A stretch of 64,000 nt of DNA from Candidatus Epulonipiscium viviparus (GCF_030708075.1 NZ_CP117982.1:1534528-1598527); one strand, 5' to 3'; shown: positions 34,694 through 45,220, counted from the first letter of the stretch. Notes: generated by a model from the sequence alone, not told the origin. Numbers and translations: made by a program.

Positions 34694-37600
34694 ATGAAAT
34701 TAGCAAGGTTATTTATAGTATTGACAATGGTGACGCTATCCTCAGTGGCAGTTAACGCGGCAGAAACTGTAACTTCTGGTACTCCAGAATTTGCAAAAGC
34801 GTTGAACACAGAGCGAATCAATTCTATAGAAGAGATCGAGTGGCATCAAATTTCTGTTGGCTCTCAGGGCGGTGCAGATAGCTCGTTTTTCCATCCGACA
34901 GATCCCGATTACGTTTATATTTCCCAGAACATGAGAACGACTTATATGTCTCGCGATGGAATGACTAGCGTTGACACGTGGGAAACCATTTCCGACGAAG
35001 ATACTAATGGCAATTTGACATCGATATCTCAAGTCTATCAGATGAAATTTTCGCTACAAGATGAGGACTTTGGTGTTGCAGGAAATAACAGTGGGCTGTA
35101 TGTAACAAACGACAAGGGAAAAAATTGGCGACCGTTTGCCGAGGACACATTCTCTCATGAATATTCGAAGATGAAATCAGTTTCTGCAGTGACAATCGAT
35201 CCCGAGGATGATGATATTATTTATGCCGGGCTCGGGGGATTTTGGAAAAACAAAGACTCTCGAACAGATGCAAAGCGATATAAAGCAGCACCCAAAAATT
35301 CTGCAGGTGCTATTTATAAGACAACTGATGGAGGAAAAACTTGGACTAGAAACACTGCGGGGCTCCCAGCAGCGGCAGAGATCGGGCAAATTTTTGTACA
35401 TCCCAAAGAACGCGACACTCTTTATGTGGCAACATCGCATGGAAACTTTATAAGCCACGATGGCGGCGCTACCTACGAACCAATTAACGACGGCTTAGCG
35501 GACCCCGTATCGGGCGAGGTTTATGTGAGGGATTTGGCATTCCATTACGATGAGGAAACAGACCAGGTGACTCTGGTGACTGCAACGTTAACTGTATGGG
35601 ATACCGATGAAAATAAGGATTTGGTGCATACAAGCGGTGGCGTATATAAAAGTCTCGATGAGGGGGCAACGTGGGAATCGCTAAACGATGGCTTGATGGT
35701 TGATTACACACCATTTACTGTTTCGGAAGTTATTAACGCGGCGCCTATGCAAGGATTCACGGTGGGTGTTCGTCAATGGTTTGGATACAAAGACAAAGCC
35801 GAGTTACTGGCTAATGTAAATTTACCAAAAACAATATTACCAAACTTTAGAGAAGTGGAAATCAATCCTGTAAATCCGAACATTTTATATGCTGTAAATT
35901 GTGGTCGCAAAGAAGTTAGCGTTGAGCCAGAGGGGGTTTGGATCTCCGAAGACGGTGGTAAAAATTGGTTTATTTCGACCCGAATTGGAAGAGGTTACCA
36001 AGAAGATGCCGACTACTGGGCGGCGCAATACGCACCTGAAGATGTGGACCTAACCACTCGGAATGTGGCGATTGGCGGAGAGGAAGACTGGTCGTGGATG
36101 TTTGAGGGCAAATACCCTATGCTAGCGTATCAGTTTTTGGCAGTAAGCCCCGATGGCGAAACGCTAATTACGCATGTATTTAAATCGAGAATCGTATCGC
36201 GTGATGGGGGTAGAACTTGGGAGCAAGTTGATTCTGTGGAGCTTGCAGATGGCGTGTGGCTAGGCCGAGGCAATAGCAATGTGCCAGGGAAAACGCTTGT
36301 GCCGAATCCACATACGGGCGAGGTACTATTTGCATCTGGAGAGACTGGGTTGTGGCAGATAAATAAAGACGTAGAATATGATCATATAGAAACAGACTCC
36401 GTGCCTATGCAAAGAATTGATCCAGAAAACCAAATAGAATGCCCAGGCGGTGCGACGGCGTTTCATCCTCATGAGCCCGAAACAATTTATTCTGTGGTTA
36501 GTCGATTAGGTCATCGCGGCGAGTTTGTTAAATCCACAAATGGAGGCAAGGACTGGCAAACGGTATCTACAATTCACAAGTTTGGAACAGCAGATTCGAT
36601 CAAAACCACGTCATTGCTAATCGATAAAAATGATCCCGACACGATGTATTTTGTATTGCCGACGCAGACATTTAATGAAACCGAATCGCGTCTTAAATTG
36701 CCAGACGAAGAGCGTGGCGTATATAAAACAATGGATGGTGGCGTAACCTGGAAAATGGCAAATGATGGAATTACATCGTCTCCTGCAGAAGTAATGAGCA
36801 TTGCGTTTTCGAATGATCACAAAACTCTATATGCAGCGGTGATGTATGCAGATGGAGGGTTATATAGATCGACTGATGCGGCAGAGAACTGGGTTGAAAT
36901 GACGTTGCCAACAGGAGTTAACGCGGTAAACGATGTAACCGTTGCGCCTAGTGGACGGATTACGATTTCGACAGGAGTTTCAGAAGATAACGGAATGTTG
37001 TGTGCGGGCGGAGTGTATCAAAGCGATGACGAAGGTGCGACATGGACAAAAATCTTTGACGGCCGAATGGTCATAGAAACAACAGTGGATCCGAACAACG
37101 AAGAAAGAATGATACTTACCGCAGGAAATGCGCTATCGGTAGATGGCCTAAATCAGGGATTGTTTATGACAACTGACGGAGGCGATAGTTGGGTGAAGAT
37201 CAATAATGGAATTGGCACACCAAACCAAACTACAGAGGTGGTCTTCGATCCGCTCGATGAAAATGTGGTGTGGGCATCGTCATATTCGTCGGGATTTTAT
37301 AAACTGCAATTGCCGAAAGATTTTTCGAGTGCAGATAAAAAGATGACACTGGGAGATGAGGTAAATAGGTTGGCAGCCGCAGTTGATGCGTTCACCGATG
37401 ATATAGTTGTTGCTGGAGGTGCGTTAGTGAGTGCTGGGAAGGCAGTGGCTGATACAGTCGTTTCGGCAATAGATGTAGTGGCTGAAACTACAGCTGGAAA
37501 GGTTGTCACGGGAGCAATCGTCAGTGCGGGAGGAGCTATTGCCGATGCCGGAGGAGCGGTTGCCAATGCGGGAGGCGTAGTAGTCGATACAGTAGTTGAT

Positions 37601-38038
37601 GCGGGGAAGGCAGTTGCCAACACTGTAACATTTGTAGCGAAAACAGTAGCCGACAGCGATGCGGGCAAGGCAGTAGCAGATACCGTGGCGTCTGCAATAA
37701 ACGCTGTAGTGAAGTTTTTCGATTTTGATGATGACGAAGACGCAAACGGCGAAGACGCAAAAGTTGAAGATACAAAAGGCGAAGACGCAAAAGGCTATGT
37801 CGCATATATAGGAGAGCTGCTCCTAACCAACGAAGATTTTCCTGCAGGAGAAATAGTACAGCTTAGGGCAACGGTTTCTGATTGGCAAAATTATACAGTG
37901 ACGTTGAGCAGTTCTGCGGACATTGCGATTATAGTGCCAGAAATATTAGAGGTTTCGGACAACGTAATCAGTTTTGAATTTATTATGCCGAACAGAGATG
38001 TGGATGTATCAAAAGATTTTCGGTTCGAATTTAAATAA
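34694..38038 (+). CDS. Secreted Asp-box beta-propeller protein with helical stalk
   Basis: 1114 aa, ATG behind TAGGAGG. Signal peptide MKLARLFIVLTMVTL to VNA. A full propeller of about nine Asp-boxes follows (TTDGGKTW, SHDGGATY, SLDEGATW, SEDGGKNW, SRDGGRTW, STNGGKDW, TMDGGVTW, STDAAENW, TTDGGDSW). After it, about residues 890-1030, comes an Ala/Gly/Val-rich helical stalk (ADTVVSAIDVV, GKAVANTV). A charged spacer EDAKVEDTKGEDAKG follows, then the C-terminal domain AYIGELLLTNEDFPAGE...RDVDVSKDFRFEFK. This looks like a surface-presented GH74-like binding or hydrolytic protein. It lacks the beta-sandwich insert seen in the proteins at 6721 and 38105. Confidence 0.88.
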   Translation: MKLARLFIVLTMVTLSSVAVNAAETVTSGTPEFAKALNTERINSIEEIEWHQISVGSQGGADSSFFHPTDPDYVYISQNMRTTYMSRDGMTSVDTWETISDEDTNGNLTSISQVYQMKFSLQDEDFGVAGNNSGLYVTNDKGKNWRPFAEDTFSHEYSKMKSVSAVTIDPEDDDIIYAGLGGFWKNKDSRTDAKRYKAAPKNSAGAIYKTTDGGKTWTRNTAGLPAAAEIGQIFVHPKERDTLYVATSHGNFISHDGGATYEPINDGLADPVSGEVYVRDLAFHYDEETDQVTLVTATLTVWDTDENKDLVHTSGGVYKSLDEGATWESLNDGLMVDYTPFTVSEVINAAPMQGFTVGVRQWFGYKDKAELLANVNLPKTILPNFREVEINPVNPNILYAVNCGRKEVSVEPEGVWISEDGGKNWFISTRIGRGYQEDADYWAAQYAPEDVDLTTRNVAIGGEEDWSWMFEGKYPMLAYQFLAVSPDGETLITHVFKSRIVSRDGGRTWEQVDSVELADGVWLGRGNSNVPGKTLVPNPHTGEVLFASGETGLWQINKDVEYDHIETDSVPMQRIDPENQIECPGGATAFHPHEPETIYSVVSRLGHRGEFVKSTNGGKDWQTVSTIHKFGTADSIKTTSLLIDKNDPDTMYFVLPTQTFNETESRLKLPDEERGVYKTMDGGVTWKMANDGITSSPAEVMSIAFSNDHKTLYAAVMYADGGLYRSTDAAENWVEMTLPTGVNAVNDVTVAPSGRITISTGVSEDNGMLCAGGVYQSDDEGATWTKIFDGRMVIETTVDPNNEERMILTAGNALSVDGLNQGLFMTTDGGDSWVKINNGIGTPNQTTEVVFDPLDENVVWASSYSSGFYKLQLPKDFSSADKKMTLGDEVNRLAAAVDAFTDDIVVAGGALVSAGKAVADTVVSAIDVVAETTAGKVVTGAIVSAGGAIADAGGAVANAGGVVVDTVVDAGKAVANTVTFVAKTVADSDAGKAVADTVASAINAVVKFFDFDDDEDANGEDAKVEDTKGEDAKGYVAYIGELLLTNEDFPAGEIVQLRATVSDWQNYTVTLSSSADIAIIVPEILEVSDNVISFEFIMPNRDVDVSKDFRFEFK

Positions 38039-38047
38039 AATAAGAAC

Positions 38048-38082
38048 AGCCCCACCGATGGCAGATGATGCGTGGTGGGGTT
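38048..38082 (+). terminator. GC-rich hairpin between propeller genes
   Basis: AGCCCCACC and GGTGGGGTT pair as a seven- to nine-base stem with a 17-base loop, just after the stop at 38038. No U-tract; may attenuate or stabilise mRNA ends. Confidence 0.45.
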
Positions 38083-38104
38083 ATCTAATATAAGGAGGAG
38101 TTTT

Positions 38105-41100
38105 ATGAAATTAGCAAAAATGTTTGTAGCTTTAACAATGGGAATTTGGACAGCGTCTTCTGTTGCCGCAGCAGATGTAGAGTATTTTGAAACCTTACAA
38201 AAAGAAGTGGTTATCTCAGAAGATTATGTGGAGTGGTTACAGTTTGCACCTGGAAACGCAGGATATTCGGAATATATTTTTACGCACCCAACCGACGCAA
38301 AGACGATTTTTAACTTTCCAGACATGCATAACTCGTATCGATCAACAGATGGCGGCGCAAATTGGAAGACTGTGTTAAATAGCGACCTTTCGAATCGAGG
38401 GCAAATGTCTCGAGTGGTGGGGGTAGATTTTTCTCGATCGAATGAAAACTTTGGAATGGCTGTTAGTGGCGCAGGAGTTTTTACCACTTATGACAAGGGA
38501 GCGACTTGGAGCCGGCCGAGCGCATTGACTGGAGCAATCAGTGCTATTGCGGTAGATCCGAATAATGACCAAATTTGGTATGCCGGATCGGGCGGATTTT
38601 GGGATTCAAAGGGAAATCACACGACTTTGGAAATGCCACACGGAAAAAAAGTGGTTAATTCTGGTAAATTATACAAAACTATCGATGGCGGAAAGTCGTG
38701 GCAGCGCTTGCCTGTGGATATTCCATCAAAAGCAATCTTCGGAGAAATTTATGTGAATCCCAATGATTCAAATATGATTTTTGCGCTCACTAGCTATGGG
38801 TTGTATAAGGCAACAGATGGGAAAACTTTTAAAAAGATTACAACGATAGAAGAAGAGGATGGGGTAGACCGCGACTTGGTTCGAGACATGGCGGTGCATG
38901 TTGATGGGGATGCGCTTACGATTGTTGCGATAAATCAGGTAAGGTATGAAGTTGCAGACGGAACAGTTGCGTCAACTGGCGGAATTGTTAAGAGTACCGA
39001 CTTTGGTGAGACGTGGACCAGTATTAACGGCAACTTGGGAGTTAATTATAAAGCTTTGTCCGAATCGTCCGAAGAGACGGCGGCATTTATAAGAGGGTGG
39101 TTTCCGGGATGGTTTAAGAAATACTTTGGTACAACAGAAACTTATGGCGCAGCCATACAAACTTTGCCGACTGATATGCTACAAAATTATGAGCGAATCG
39201 TTATAGACCCGACCAACCCCAACAACATCTATGTGGAGCACAATGCAAAGCACTCGGCTTCGATGTTTATTGGCGATGTGTGGGCAACTCATGATGGTGG
39301 AAAAACATGGATTATCACTAGCAGGATAGGGCAGGGGTTTGCTATAGATAAAGAGTATTGGGACTCCGTGGGGCAGCCGACCGATGTCAATGTAAAGCTC
39401 GATCATGTGGGCAATCACTATTACGGAAATCAGTATGATACGCAAGCGGCGAGAGATCTAGATATTGATATTGATGGAAACGTATATATAATGTATCGAA
39501 ATTTTGTAAAATCCGAAGACGATGGCGCAACGTGGGCCCAGTTAGATTCGCTAGAGACTCCTGCAGGAAACTGGGTGGGCACGGGGGCTAGCAACATGCC
39601 TGGTGGATACATAATTACAGACCCGTATTTGAGAGATCCAAACCTGATGTTTTTAATTTCGGGGGAGAACGGCCTGTTTAAGCGCGCCGATGATGCGGCA
39701 ACGGTAAAGCCGGGGAGCGTGGCAGTTCAGTCGATAGTGGGTAGCCCCGAGTCGCCAGCAACGATTGGATTTTCGCCAACCGATATCAACACGATGTATA
39801 TGACAATCTATCGCCAAGATCACAACGGGGAATTTCTAAAATCTGTAGATGGCGGAATGACTTGGGACGCGATTTCGAGATGGTATACACTAGATACGAA
39901 TATGCACGCGGGGATGTATCCAAAAAATATTATAGTAGAAGAGGGCGACGAAACGATTTATTTCTCAAACTCGGCACGCCTGACATTTGAAGTTTCAGGA
40001 CCGACGCAAAACGGAGATATGGGTGGCGTATATAAATCTACAGATGGCGGGTATAGCTGGGATCGAATTACAGCAGGGCTGCCACATGTGGGAAGCGTAT
40101 TTGGGCTTGCTAGAAAATCGGAAACTGAGTTTTACGCAGGATCGACATCCTGGAGATCTGTTCCTATAAAGGCCGCAAAAATGGGAGCCAACACTTTAAA
40201 CGTGTGGGAAGTGACCGGAGTAACAGATGCGACAAATCGCGTATATCCGAAAAAAATCCAGACCAACAGCGGTGATGACATCAAGACTCAGGATGTTGCC
40301 GCACTAGCAGGAAATGGAATCGGAATGGAGCAGACTGTTCCAAACCTTACGCCGAATACGAAGTATTACCTCGACGCTGTTGTGCGAACTGAGGGAGAAG
40401 AAGTGGGGACGTTATACGCAAAGAGCTTGGACGGCACCGTCATTGCAGAAGCAGATTTTGCAAGCCCAGGAGTTTCTGATGCAAAGGGAGTATTTTTTGA
40501 AACTGGTGACGACGAAACATCGGTAACAATTGGCGTCGAAAAGAAAACAGGAGCGGGCGAGGTGTACGTCGATAACTTCTATTTGAGAGCGGCAGGAGGG
40601 TTATATAAATCCACCGATGCAGCAGAAAACTGGGTAGCCGTCGATACATTTCCAGAAGTCGCACAAGTCAATGCAATCGAAATTATTCACGATAAAATTT
40701 ACGTAACAGCAGGTGATGAATACTCTGGAGGCGATGTTGGAGGGTTATGGGTTAGCGAAGACGACGGGCTAAGCTGGGAGAAGTTGTTTGAGATGCCATA
40801 TGTTATGGGAATTACGGTGCATCCGCATTATCCTGAAAAGATGATGGTATTGGTAGCAGATGGACAGGCGAATTATGGTGCGATAAATACGGGAATATAT
40901 TTAAGCGATGACGGCGGTGCAAGCTGGGATAAAATTAATAAGGGGCTGGGCAACCCATCGCAAGTCTATGACATGTCGTTTGATCCGGATCCAACAAAGC
41001 TCGATACTATATGGGCAACGAGCAGTGGCGGCGGATTTTATAAGGGAACTATTTCGTCGGCAACAAAAAACGTCGCGTATGCAGGAGAGCTCCTACTATC

Positions 41101-41311
41101 TAATGAAGACTTTCCGGCAGGGGCCACGGTCAAACTGGACGCTACCATTTCTGATGCAACAAACTATACAATAACGTTAAGTAGCGCTGCGGACATCAAA
41201 GTTCTGACATCTAATATTTTGGAAAATGATGGCAATACCGTAAGTTTTGAATTCATTATGCCTAATAGAGATGTCGATGTGTTAGCAGATTTTAAATTTA
41301 TTTTAAAATAG
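38105..41311 (+). CDS. Secreted Asp-box beta-propeller protein with inserted beta-sandwich
   Basis: About 1068 aa from the ATG at 38105, behind AAGGAGGAG; an in-frame ATG at 38072 lies in the hairpin. Signal peptide MKLAKMFVALTMGIW to VAA. The mature start VEYFETLQKEVVISEDYVEW is shared with the proteins at 6721 and 41330. Around ten Asp-boxes are visible (STDGGANW, TYDKGATW, TIDGGKSW, STDFGETW, SEDDGATW, SVDGGMTW, STDGGYSW, SEDDGLSW). At about residues 680-825 the blade before STDAAENW is split by a beta-sandwich (PNTKYYLDAVVRTEGEEVG to GEVYVDNFYLR). It ends with the GELLLSNEDFPAG domain but has no helical stalk. Likely a surface carbohydrate-active or -binding protein. Confidence 0.88.
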   Translation: MKLAKMFVALTMGIWTASSVAAADVEYFETLQKEVVISEDYVEWLQFAPGNAGYSEYIFTHPTDAKTIFNFPDMHNSYRSTDGGANWKTVLNSDLSNRGQMSRVVGVDFSRSNENFGMAVSGAGVFTTYDKGATWSRPSALTGAISAIAVDPNNDQIWYAGSGGFWDSKGNHTTLEMPHGKKVVNSGKLYKTIDGGKSWQRLPVDIPSKAIFGEIYVNPNDSNMIFALTSYGLYKATDGKTFKKITTIEEEDGVDRDLVRDMAVHVDGDALTIVAINQVRYEVADGTVASTGGIVKSTDFGETWTSINGNLGVNYKALSESSEETAAFIRGWFPGWFKKYFGTTETYGAAIQTLPTDMLQNYERIVIDPTNPNNIYVEHNAKHSASMFIGDVWATHDGGKTWIITSRIGQGFAIDKEYWDSVGQPTDVNVKLDHVGNHYYGNQYDTQAARDLDIDIDGNVYIMYRNFVKSEDDGATWAQLDSLETPAGNWVGTGASNMPGGYIITDPYLRDPNLMFLISGENGLFKRADDAATVKPGSVAVQSIVGSPESPATIGFSPTDINTMYMTIYRQDHNGEFLKSVDGGMTWDAISRWYTLDTNMHAGMYPKNIIVEEGDETIYFSNSARLTFEVSGPTQNGDMGGVYKSTDGGYSWDRITAGLPHVGSVFGLARKSETEFYAGSTSWRSVPIKAAKMGANTLNVWEVTGVTDATNRVYPKKIQTNSGDDIKTQDVAALAGNGIGMEQTVPNLTPNTKYYLDAVVRTEGEEVGTLYAKSLDGTVIAEADFASPGVSDAKGVFFETGDDETSVTIGVEKKTGAGEVYVDNFYLRAAGGLYKSTDAAENWVAVDTFPEVAQVNAIEIIHDKIYVTAGDEYSGGDVGGLWVSEDDGLSWEKLFEMPYVMGITVHPHYPEKMMVLVADGQANYGAINTGIYLSDDGGASWDKINKGLGNPSQVYDMSFDPDPTKLDTIWATSSGGGFYKGTISSATKNVAYAGELLLSNEDFPAGATVKLDATISDATNYTITLSSAADIKVLTSNILENDGNTVSFEFIMPNRDVDVLADFKFILK

Positions 41312-41329
41312 TATAGGGAGGTTATATTT

Positions 41330-44002
41330 ATGAAGAAATGGGGAATGATTTTGGCAGCACTAACCATGTCTACTTCGGCATTTGCAGCGCCGTCGTATAG
41401 CTTCGATGTAGAATATTTTGAAACACTAAACAAGCAAAAGGTGATCTCGGAGGACTATATTAAATGGGAACAGTTTGCTCCCGGAAACGCAGGATATTCT
41501 GAGGCAGTAAATATTCACCCGACTGATCCTAATACGCTATTTAATTCGCCAGATATGGGAAATCATTATGTATCGCACGACCAGGGAAACAAGTTTTTGA
41601 GCATGGATGATGTGGATCAGTCGATCGAGTTTAATTCAAATCCTTCTATATTTCATGGCTTGGATTTTTCGAGGCAAGACGCAGATTTTGGGATAGCAGG
41701 TGGATCGGGGTTGTGGGTAACTCATAACAGGGGCGATAACTGGAGCTACATGCCTGGAGTGGGTGGACGCCTCGGAGCTGTTGCTGTGGATCCGACAGAT
41801 GATAACATATGGTATGCTGGAACAGGTAGGTTTTGGAACATCAAAAAAAATTATACTACGCACATGAAACCTCATGGCGTGGAGCCGGCATTGATGTCGG
41901 GGTTATATAAAACGTCAAATAAGGGAGCAAAATGGGGCAGGTTATCTAATACGCAAATTCCGGATGAGGCAGAATTTTCACAAATTTTGGTAAATCCGTT
42001 TAATCCGCTTGAAGTTTACGCGGGAACATCGTATGGGCTATATAAAAGCGTGGATGCAGGCAAAACGTTTATAAAGTTAGATATCAATATGGATAAAGAG
42101 ATAAATGATTCTAGCGATTTGGTGCGCGATGTACAAATGTATGTGGATGAGAAAAATCAGAATATTTCTCTAGTTGCGATATCTCAGATTCGATATTTTT
42201 TGGATGGCGAAGCGAGAAGCATCGGGCAGACGGGAGGCATAGTTCGAAGCGACGACGGTGGCGCAACCTGGATTGATATCACGGGGGATATGGGGTTCAA
42301 TCTGCAGGAGGCTCACGACGCAACTATGGCAGCGACGGGCAATAACTATGTAAAAAGCTGGTTCTATAGCTTTGTGGGCAAATACTTTAATGGAATGCCA
42401 GAGTTCCCTGATGCAAAGAACAACGGCGCCATGGCTGCAGCTATTACAAAAAAGTATCCAAACTTGCCTACAAACTACATTCCGAACTTCGATAGGATTG
42501 CAATAGACCCGACCAATCCAGATAAAATTTACGTTTCGCACAACCCAACTCATGGCGCGTCTTTGCGAATGGGAGACGTATGGACAACTGATGACGGCGG
42601 AGCGCACTGGTATGTTGCCACTCGAACTGGTCGGGGTTGGATAGACGCATCGGAGTATTGGGCGGAGTCCGGAAAAGTCGCTGCCGATGCCGATCTAACA
42701 AAACCCAACGTAACGTATCATCATGCGGGAGAGGCATATTATTATGATGAGATTTATACTACACAGGGAGCGCGAGATTTGGACATCGGGCCCGATGGAA
42801 CGGTTTATGTGATGTTTCGAAGCCTTGTAAAATCCACAGATGGCGGAGCAACATGGGAGCAAATCGATGTTAAATATAGAGAAGATGGTTCGATGACGGG
42901 CACCGGTGGCTCCAATATGCCTGGCGGTGTTATTGTAACAGATCCGCGAGATCCGAGCTTGATGTATTTGGGAACCGATGAAAACGGAACATTTAAGGTG
43001 GTAGACAAAGGAGCTGCAGATGCTCCGGCATATATCAAGCATTTGGCCAATTCTCCAGCAGCACCTGCGGGCATTGCAATATCCCCTGACGATATCAACA
43101 CCATGTATATGACAATTTTGAGACAACACGGGAAAGGCGAAGTTTTTAGGTCAACAGATGCGGGCGAAAATTGGAGCTCCATCTCCAAAGTCTATAGCGT
43201 ATCTAATATTTATGATATGTCACCAGGCGTATTTATAATCGATCCTAATGATGCGAACACGATGTACTTTACGGTTTCTTCCGACAGGATTCACGAATCA
43301 GCCAATAGCATTAACAAGGAGACAGCGCATCGAGGCGTATGGAAATCTACTGATGGGGGCTATAATTGGGTGCAAAAGAATGTTGGATTGCCAACTGACG
43401 CTAGTCCATACGAATTGGTATTTGACCCGAGTGATTCTAATATTTTGTATACCGGAATGTTGCTCAGCCAGGAAGCGATTACTGCAGTAGATGGAAAAGC
43501 TGGCGTGGGGATGTATGTATCCTATGATGGGGCAGAGAGCTGGGAATTGATGAAAGGGCTTCCAAAGGAAGTTGAGCAAGTAAACGATATTACATTCGAC
43601 TCTGACGGAAACCTCTACATTGCGGCAGGATGGAAAGATAGAAGCCAGGATAGCGGAGGTGTTTGGGTGCGCAAGGCGGGGGCATCTGTATGGCAAAAGA
43701 TATTTGAGCTGCCCAATGTTACGCGCATTGACTTTGATAAAAATCATCTCAATAGGCTTATCGTGCTTACTAGACCAAGCTCTACAAACTCGAAGAAGGT
43801 TTTGAATAATGGCATCTATATTTCTGAAAATTATGGGAATACTTGGAAAAAGGTTAATATGGGTGTAGGAAATCCTACCAAAGTCTATGATGTGGAGTTC
43901 GATTCGGAGGATCCGCAAATTGTGTGGCTATCGCATCATGCTGGTGGGTATTATAAAGGTTATATAGAAGAGCTAGATGAGGCTTTTTATAAATTTGATT
44001 AG
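41330..44002 (+). CDS. Secreted Asp-box beta-propeller protein, minimal form
   Basis: 890 aa, ATG after AGGGAGG. Signal peptide MKKWGMILAALTMSTSAFA. The mature part begins YSFDVEYFETLNKQKVISED. About nine Asp-boxes (THNRGDNW, TSNKGAKW, SVDAGKTF, SDDGGATW, TDDGGAHW, STDGGATW, STDAGENW, STDGGYNW, SENYGNTW) form what looks like a propeller-only protein. It has neither the beta-sandwich insert nor the C-terminal GELLLSNEDFPAG domain nor the InlB-type repeat, and ends soon after GGYYKGYIEEL. It is therefore the core from which its relatives differ by added modules. Confidence 0.88.
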   Translation: MKKWGMILAALTMSTSAFAAPSYSFDVEYFETLNKQKVISEDYIKWEQFAPGNAGYSEAVNIHPTDPNTLFNSPDMGNHYVSHDQGNKFLSMDDVDQSIEFNSNPSIFHGLDFSRQDADFGIAGGSGLWVTHNRGDNWSYMPGVGGRLGAVAVDPTDDNIWYAGTGRFWNIKKNYTTHMKPHGVEPALMSGLYKTSNKGAKWGRLSNTQIPDEAEFSQILVNPFNPLEVYAGTSYGLYKSVDAGKTFIKLDINMDKEINDSSDLVRDVQMYVDEKNQNISLVAISQIRYFLDGEARSIGQTGGIVRSDDGGATWIDITGDMGFNLQEAHDATMAATGNNYVKSWFYSFVGKYFNGMPEFPDAKNNGAMAAAITKKYPNLPTNYIPNFDRIAIDPTNPDKIYVSHNPTHGASLRMGDVWTTDDGGAHWYVATRTGRGWIDASEYWAESGKVAADADLTKPNVTYHHAGEAYYYDEIYTTQGARDLDIGPDGTVYVMFRSLVKSTDGGATWEQIDVKYREDGSMTGTGGSNMPGGVIVTDPRDPSLMYLGTDENGTFKVVDKGAADAPAYIKHLANSPAAPAGIAISPDDINTMYMTILRQHGKGEVFRSTDAGENWSSISKVYSVSNIYDMSPGVFIIDPNDANTMYFTVSSDRIHESANSINKETAHRGVWKSTDGGYNWVQKNVGLPTDASPYELVFDPSDSNILYTGMLLSQEAITAVDGKAGVGMYVSYDGAESWELMKGLPKEVEQVNDITFDSDGNLYIAAGWKDRSQDSGGVWVRKAGASVWQKIFELPNVTRIDFDKNHLNRLIVLTRPSSTNSKKVLNNGIYISENYGNTWKKVNMGVGNPTKVYDVEFDSEDPQIVWLSHHAGGYYKGYIEELDEAFYKFD

Positions 44003-44012
44003 GGCAAGAGCC

Positions 44013-44040
44013 TTGTAAAACCTTTAGTTTTTGCTAGAAT
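44013..44040 (+). promoter_or_regulatory. Sigma-A-like promoter for the YARHG gene
   Basis: TTGTAA (44013-44018), 16 bases, TAGAAT (44035-44040), about 30 bases before the start codon. Confidence 0.5.
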
Positions 44041-44071
44041 AGGGATACTTGATACTAAAGGAGTTTTGTGT

Positions 44072-45190
44072 ATGAAAAGAATGGCATATGCAGTTTTAAG
44101 TAGTGCGGTGTTAATTTCTTCGGTGCTGTATGCGGAAGAGATATATATACTGCCCGAAAGTGATAGCGCGTATCTAAATTGGGAGGATATCGATCATCTT
44201 ACAGCAACTCAGGCCCGACTGGCACGCAATGAGATTTATGCTCGTCATGGCTATATTTTTGTAGATCATGAGCTTGATGCCTATTTTAGAAATCAGTCGT
44301 GGTATATTCCGTCTACATTAGAGCAAGAGTTTGATGTGAAGAAGTTGTCGGAACTTGAGCAGTATAATGTTCATTTGTTAAAGATGTATGAACATTCCGG
44401 AGATACGGCGCAGCTATCGTTTTCGTCGAGTCCGACAGAGTATATCGTTCCTCTTAGTAGCGCGGTCTATTTGGAGACAAAGGACATTGACCACCTCACT
44501 TTGGAGCAAGCGGGCATTGCTAAAAACGAGATCTTCGCGAAACATGGATGTATTTTTGACTCCGTCGATTTGGAGGCTTATTTTGTTGCCAGAACTTGGT
44601 ATAATCCTTCTGTGAAAGCAGATCATTTTAATGTGGATGTATTTAGCGTTATCGAAAAGCACAACATCGAGTTGCTAGAAGCCTATATTGCAGCGGGGGT
44701 TGAGCCATCTCCGGGATCTATTGTCGCACCGCAAACTAATGCGTACTATGCAGATGCAACGATGTATACCAAATTTACCGAAAACGTTATTGGTTTTGAT
44801 TTTGTAAGTTTTTATGACAGATATTTTAATGACATGGCTAGCGTTGCCTCGTTTGTAGAGCAATATAAATTTGATGTTCAAAACACGACTGACTTGTCTT
44901 TGGCGGCGGTTAACGATGACGCGACCACGCTATATGTAAAATTAAATGCTGTTGCGGAGAAACTAAAGCCATCTATAGTCTATGCAAAGGTACCAGATTA
45001 TAATATCAACCTAACTGATGCGCGCGAGATGCTTTTTGCGGAGGCTCATGAATGGCAAGAAGATACGCACTATGTGGTTAGCAGCTTTGAGGATGGTGTA
45101 GCTGTTAGCTACTTTTTTAATTTAAACTCTCTTCGATACCCAAATCCCAGCGTGGATTATATCACTATAACAAAGGATGAGTATCATTAA
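44072..45190 (+). CDS. Secreted protein with two YARHG domains
   Basis: About 372 aa from the ATG at 44072 behind AAAGGAG. Signal peptide MKRMAYAVLSSAVLISSVLYA. Two YARHG domains follow: ARLARNEIYARHGYIF...YFRNQSWY (about residues 50-85) and AGIAKNEIFAKHGCIF...YFVARTWY (about 145-180). This extracytoplasmic domain is common in Firmicutes and its function is unknown. The C-terminal 170 residues show no recognised domain. It sits right after the propeller cluster and is probably also surface-located. Confidence 0.85.
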   Translation: MKRMAYAVLSSAVLISSVLYAEEIYILPESDSAYLNWEDIDHLTATQARLARNEIYARHGYIFVDHELDAYFRNQSWYIPSTLEQEFDVKKLSELEQYNVHLLKMYEHSGDTAQLSFSSSPTEYIVPLSSAVYLETKDIDHLTLEQAGIAKNEIFAKHGCIFDSVDLEAYFVARTWYNPSVKADHFNVDVFSVIEKHNIELLEAYIAAGVEPSPGSIVAPQTNAYYADATMYTKFTENVIGFDFVSFYDRYFNDMASVASFVEQYKFDVQNTTDLSLAAVNDDATTLYVKLNAVAEKLKPSIVYAKVPDYNINLTDAREMLFAEAHEWQEDTHYVVSSFEDGVAVSYFFNLNSLRYPNPSVDYITITKDEYH

Positions 45191-45220
45191 TGTTTTGCTG
45201 TATTTTTTGAATGCTGCCCC

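Noticed and set aside
43298-43918. 206-codon minus-strand frame inside the propeller gene at 41330
   Set aside because: Opposite a conserved propeller coding region, no supporting start or domain.
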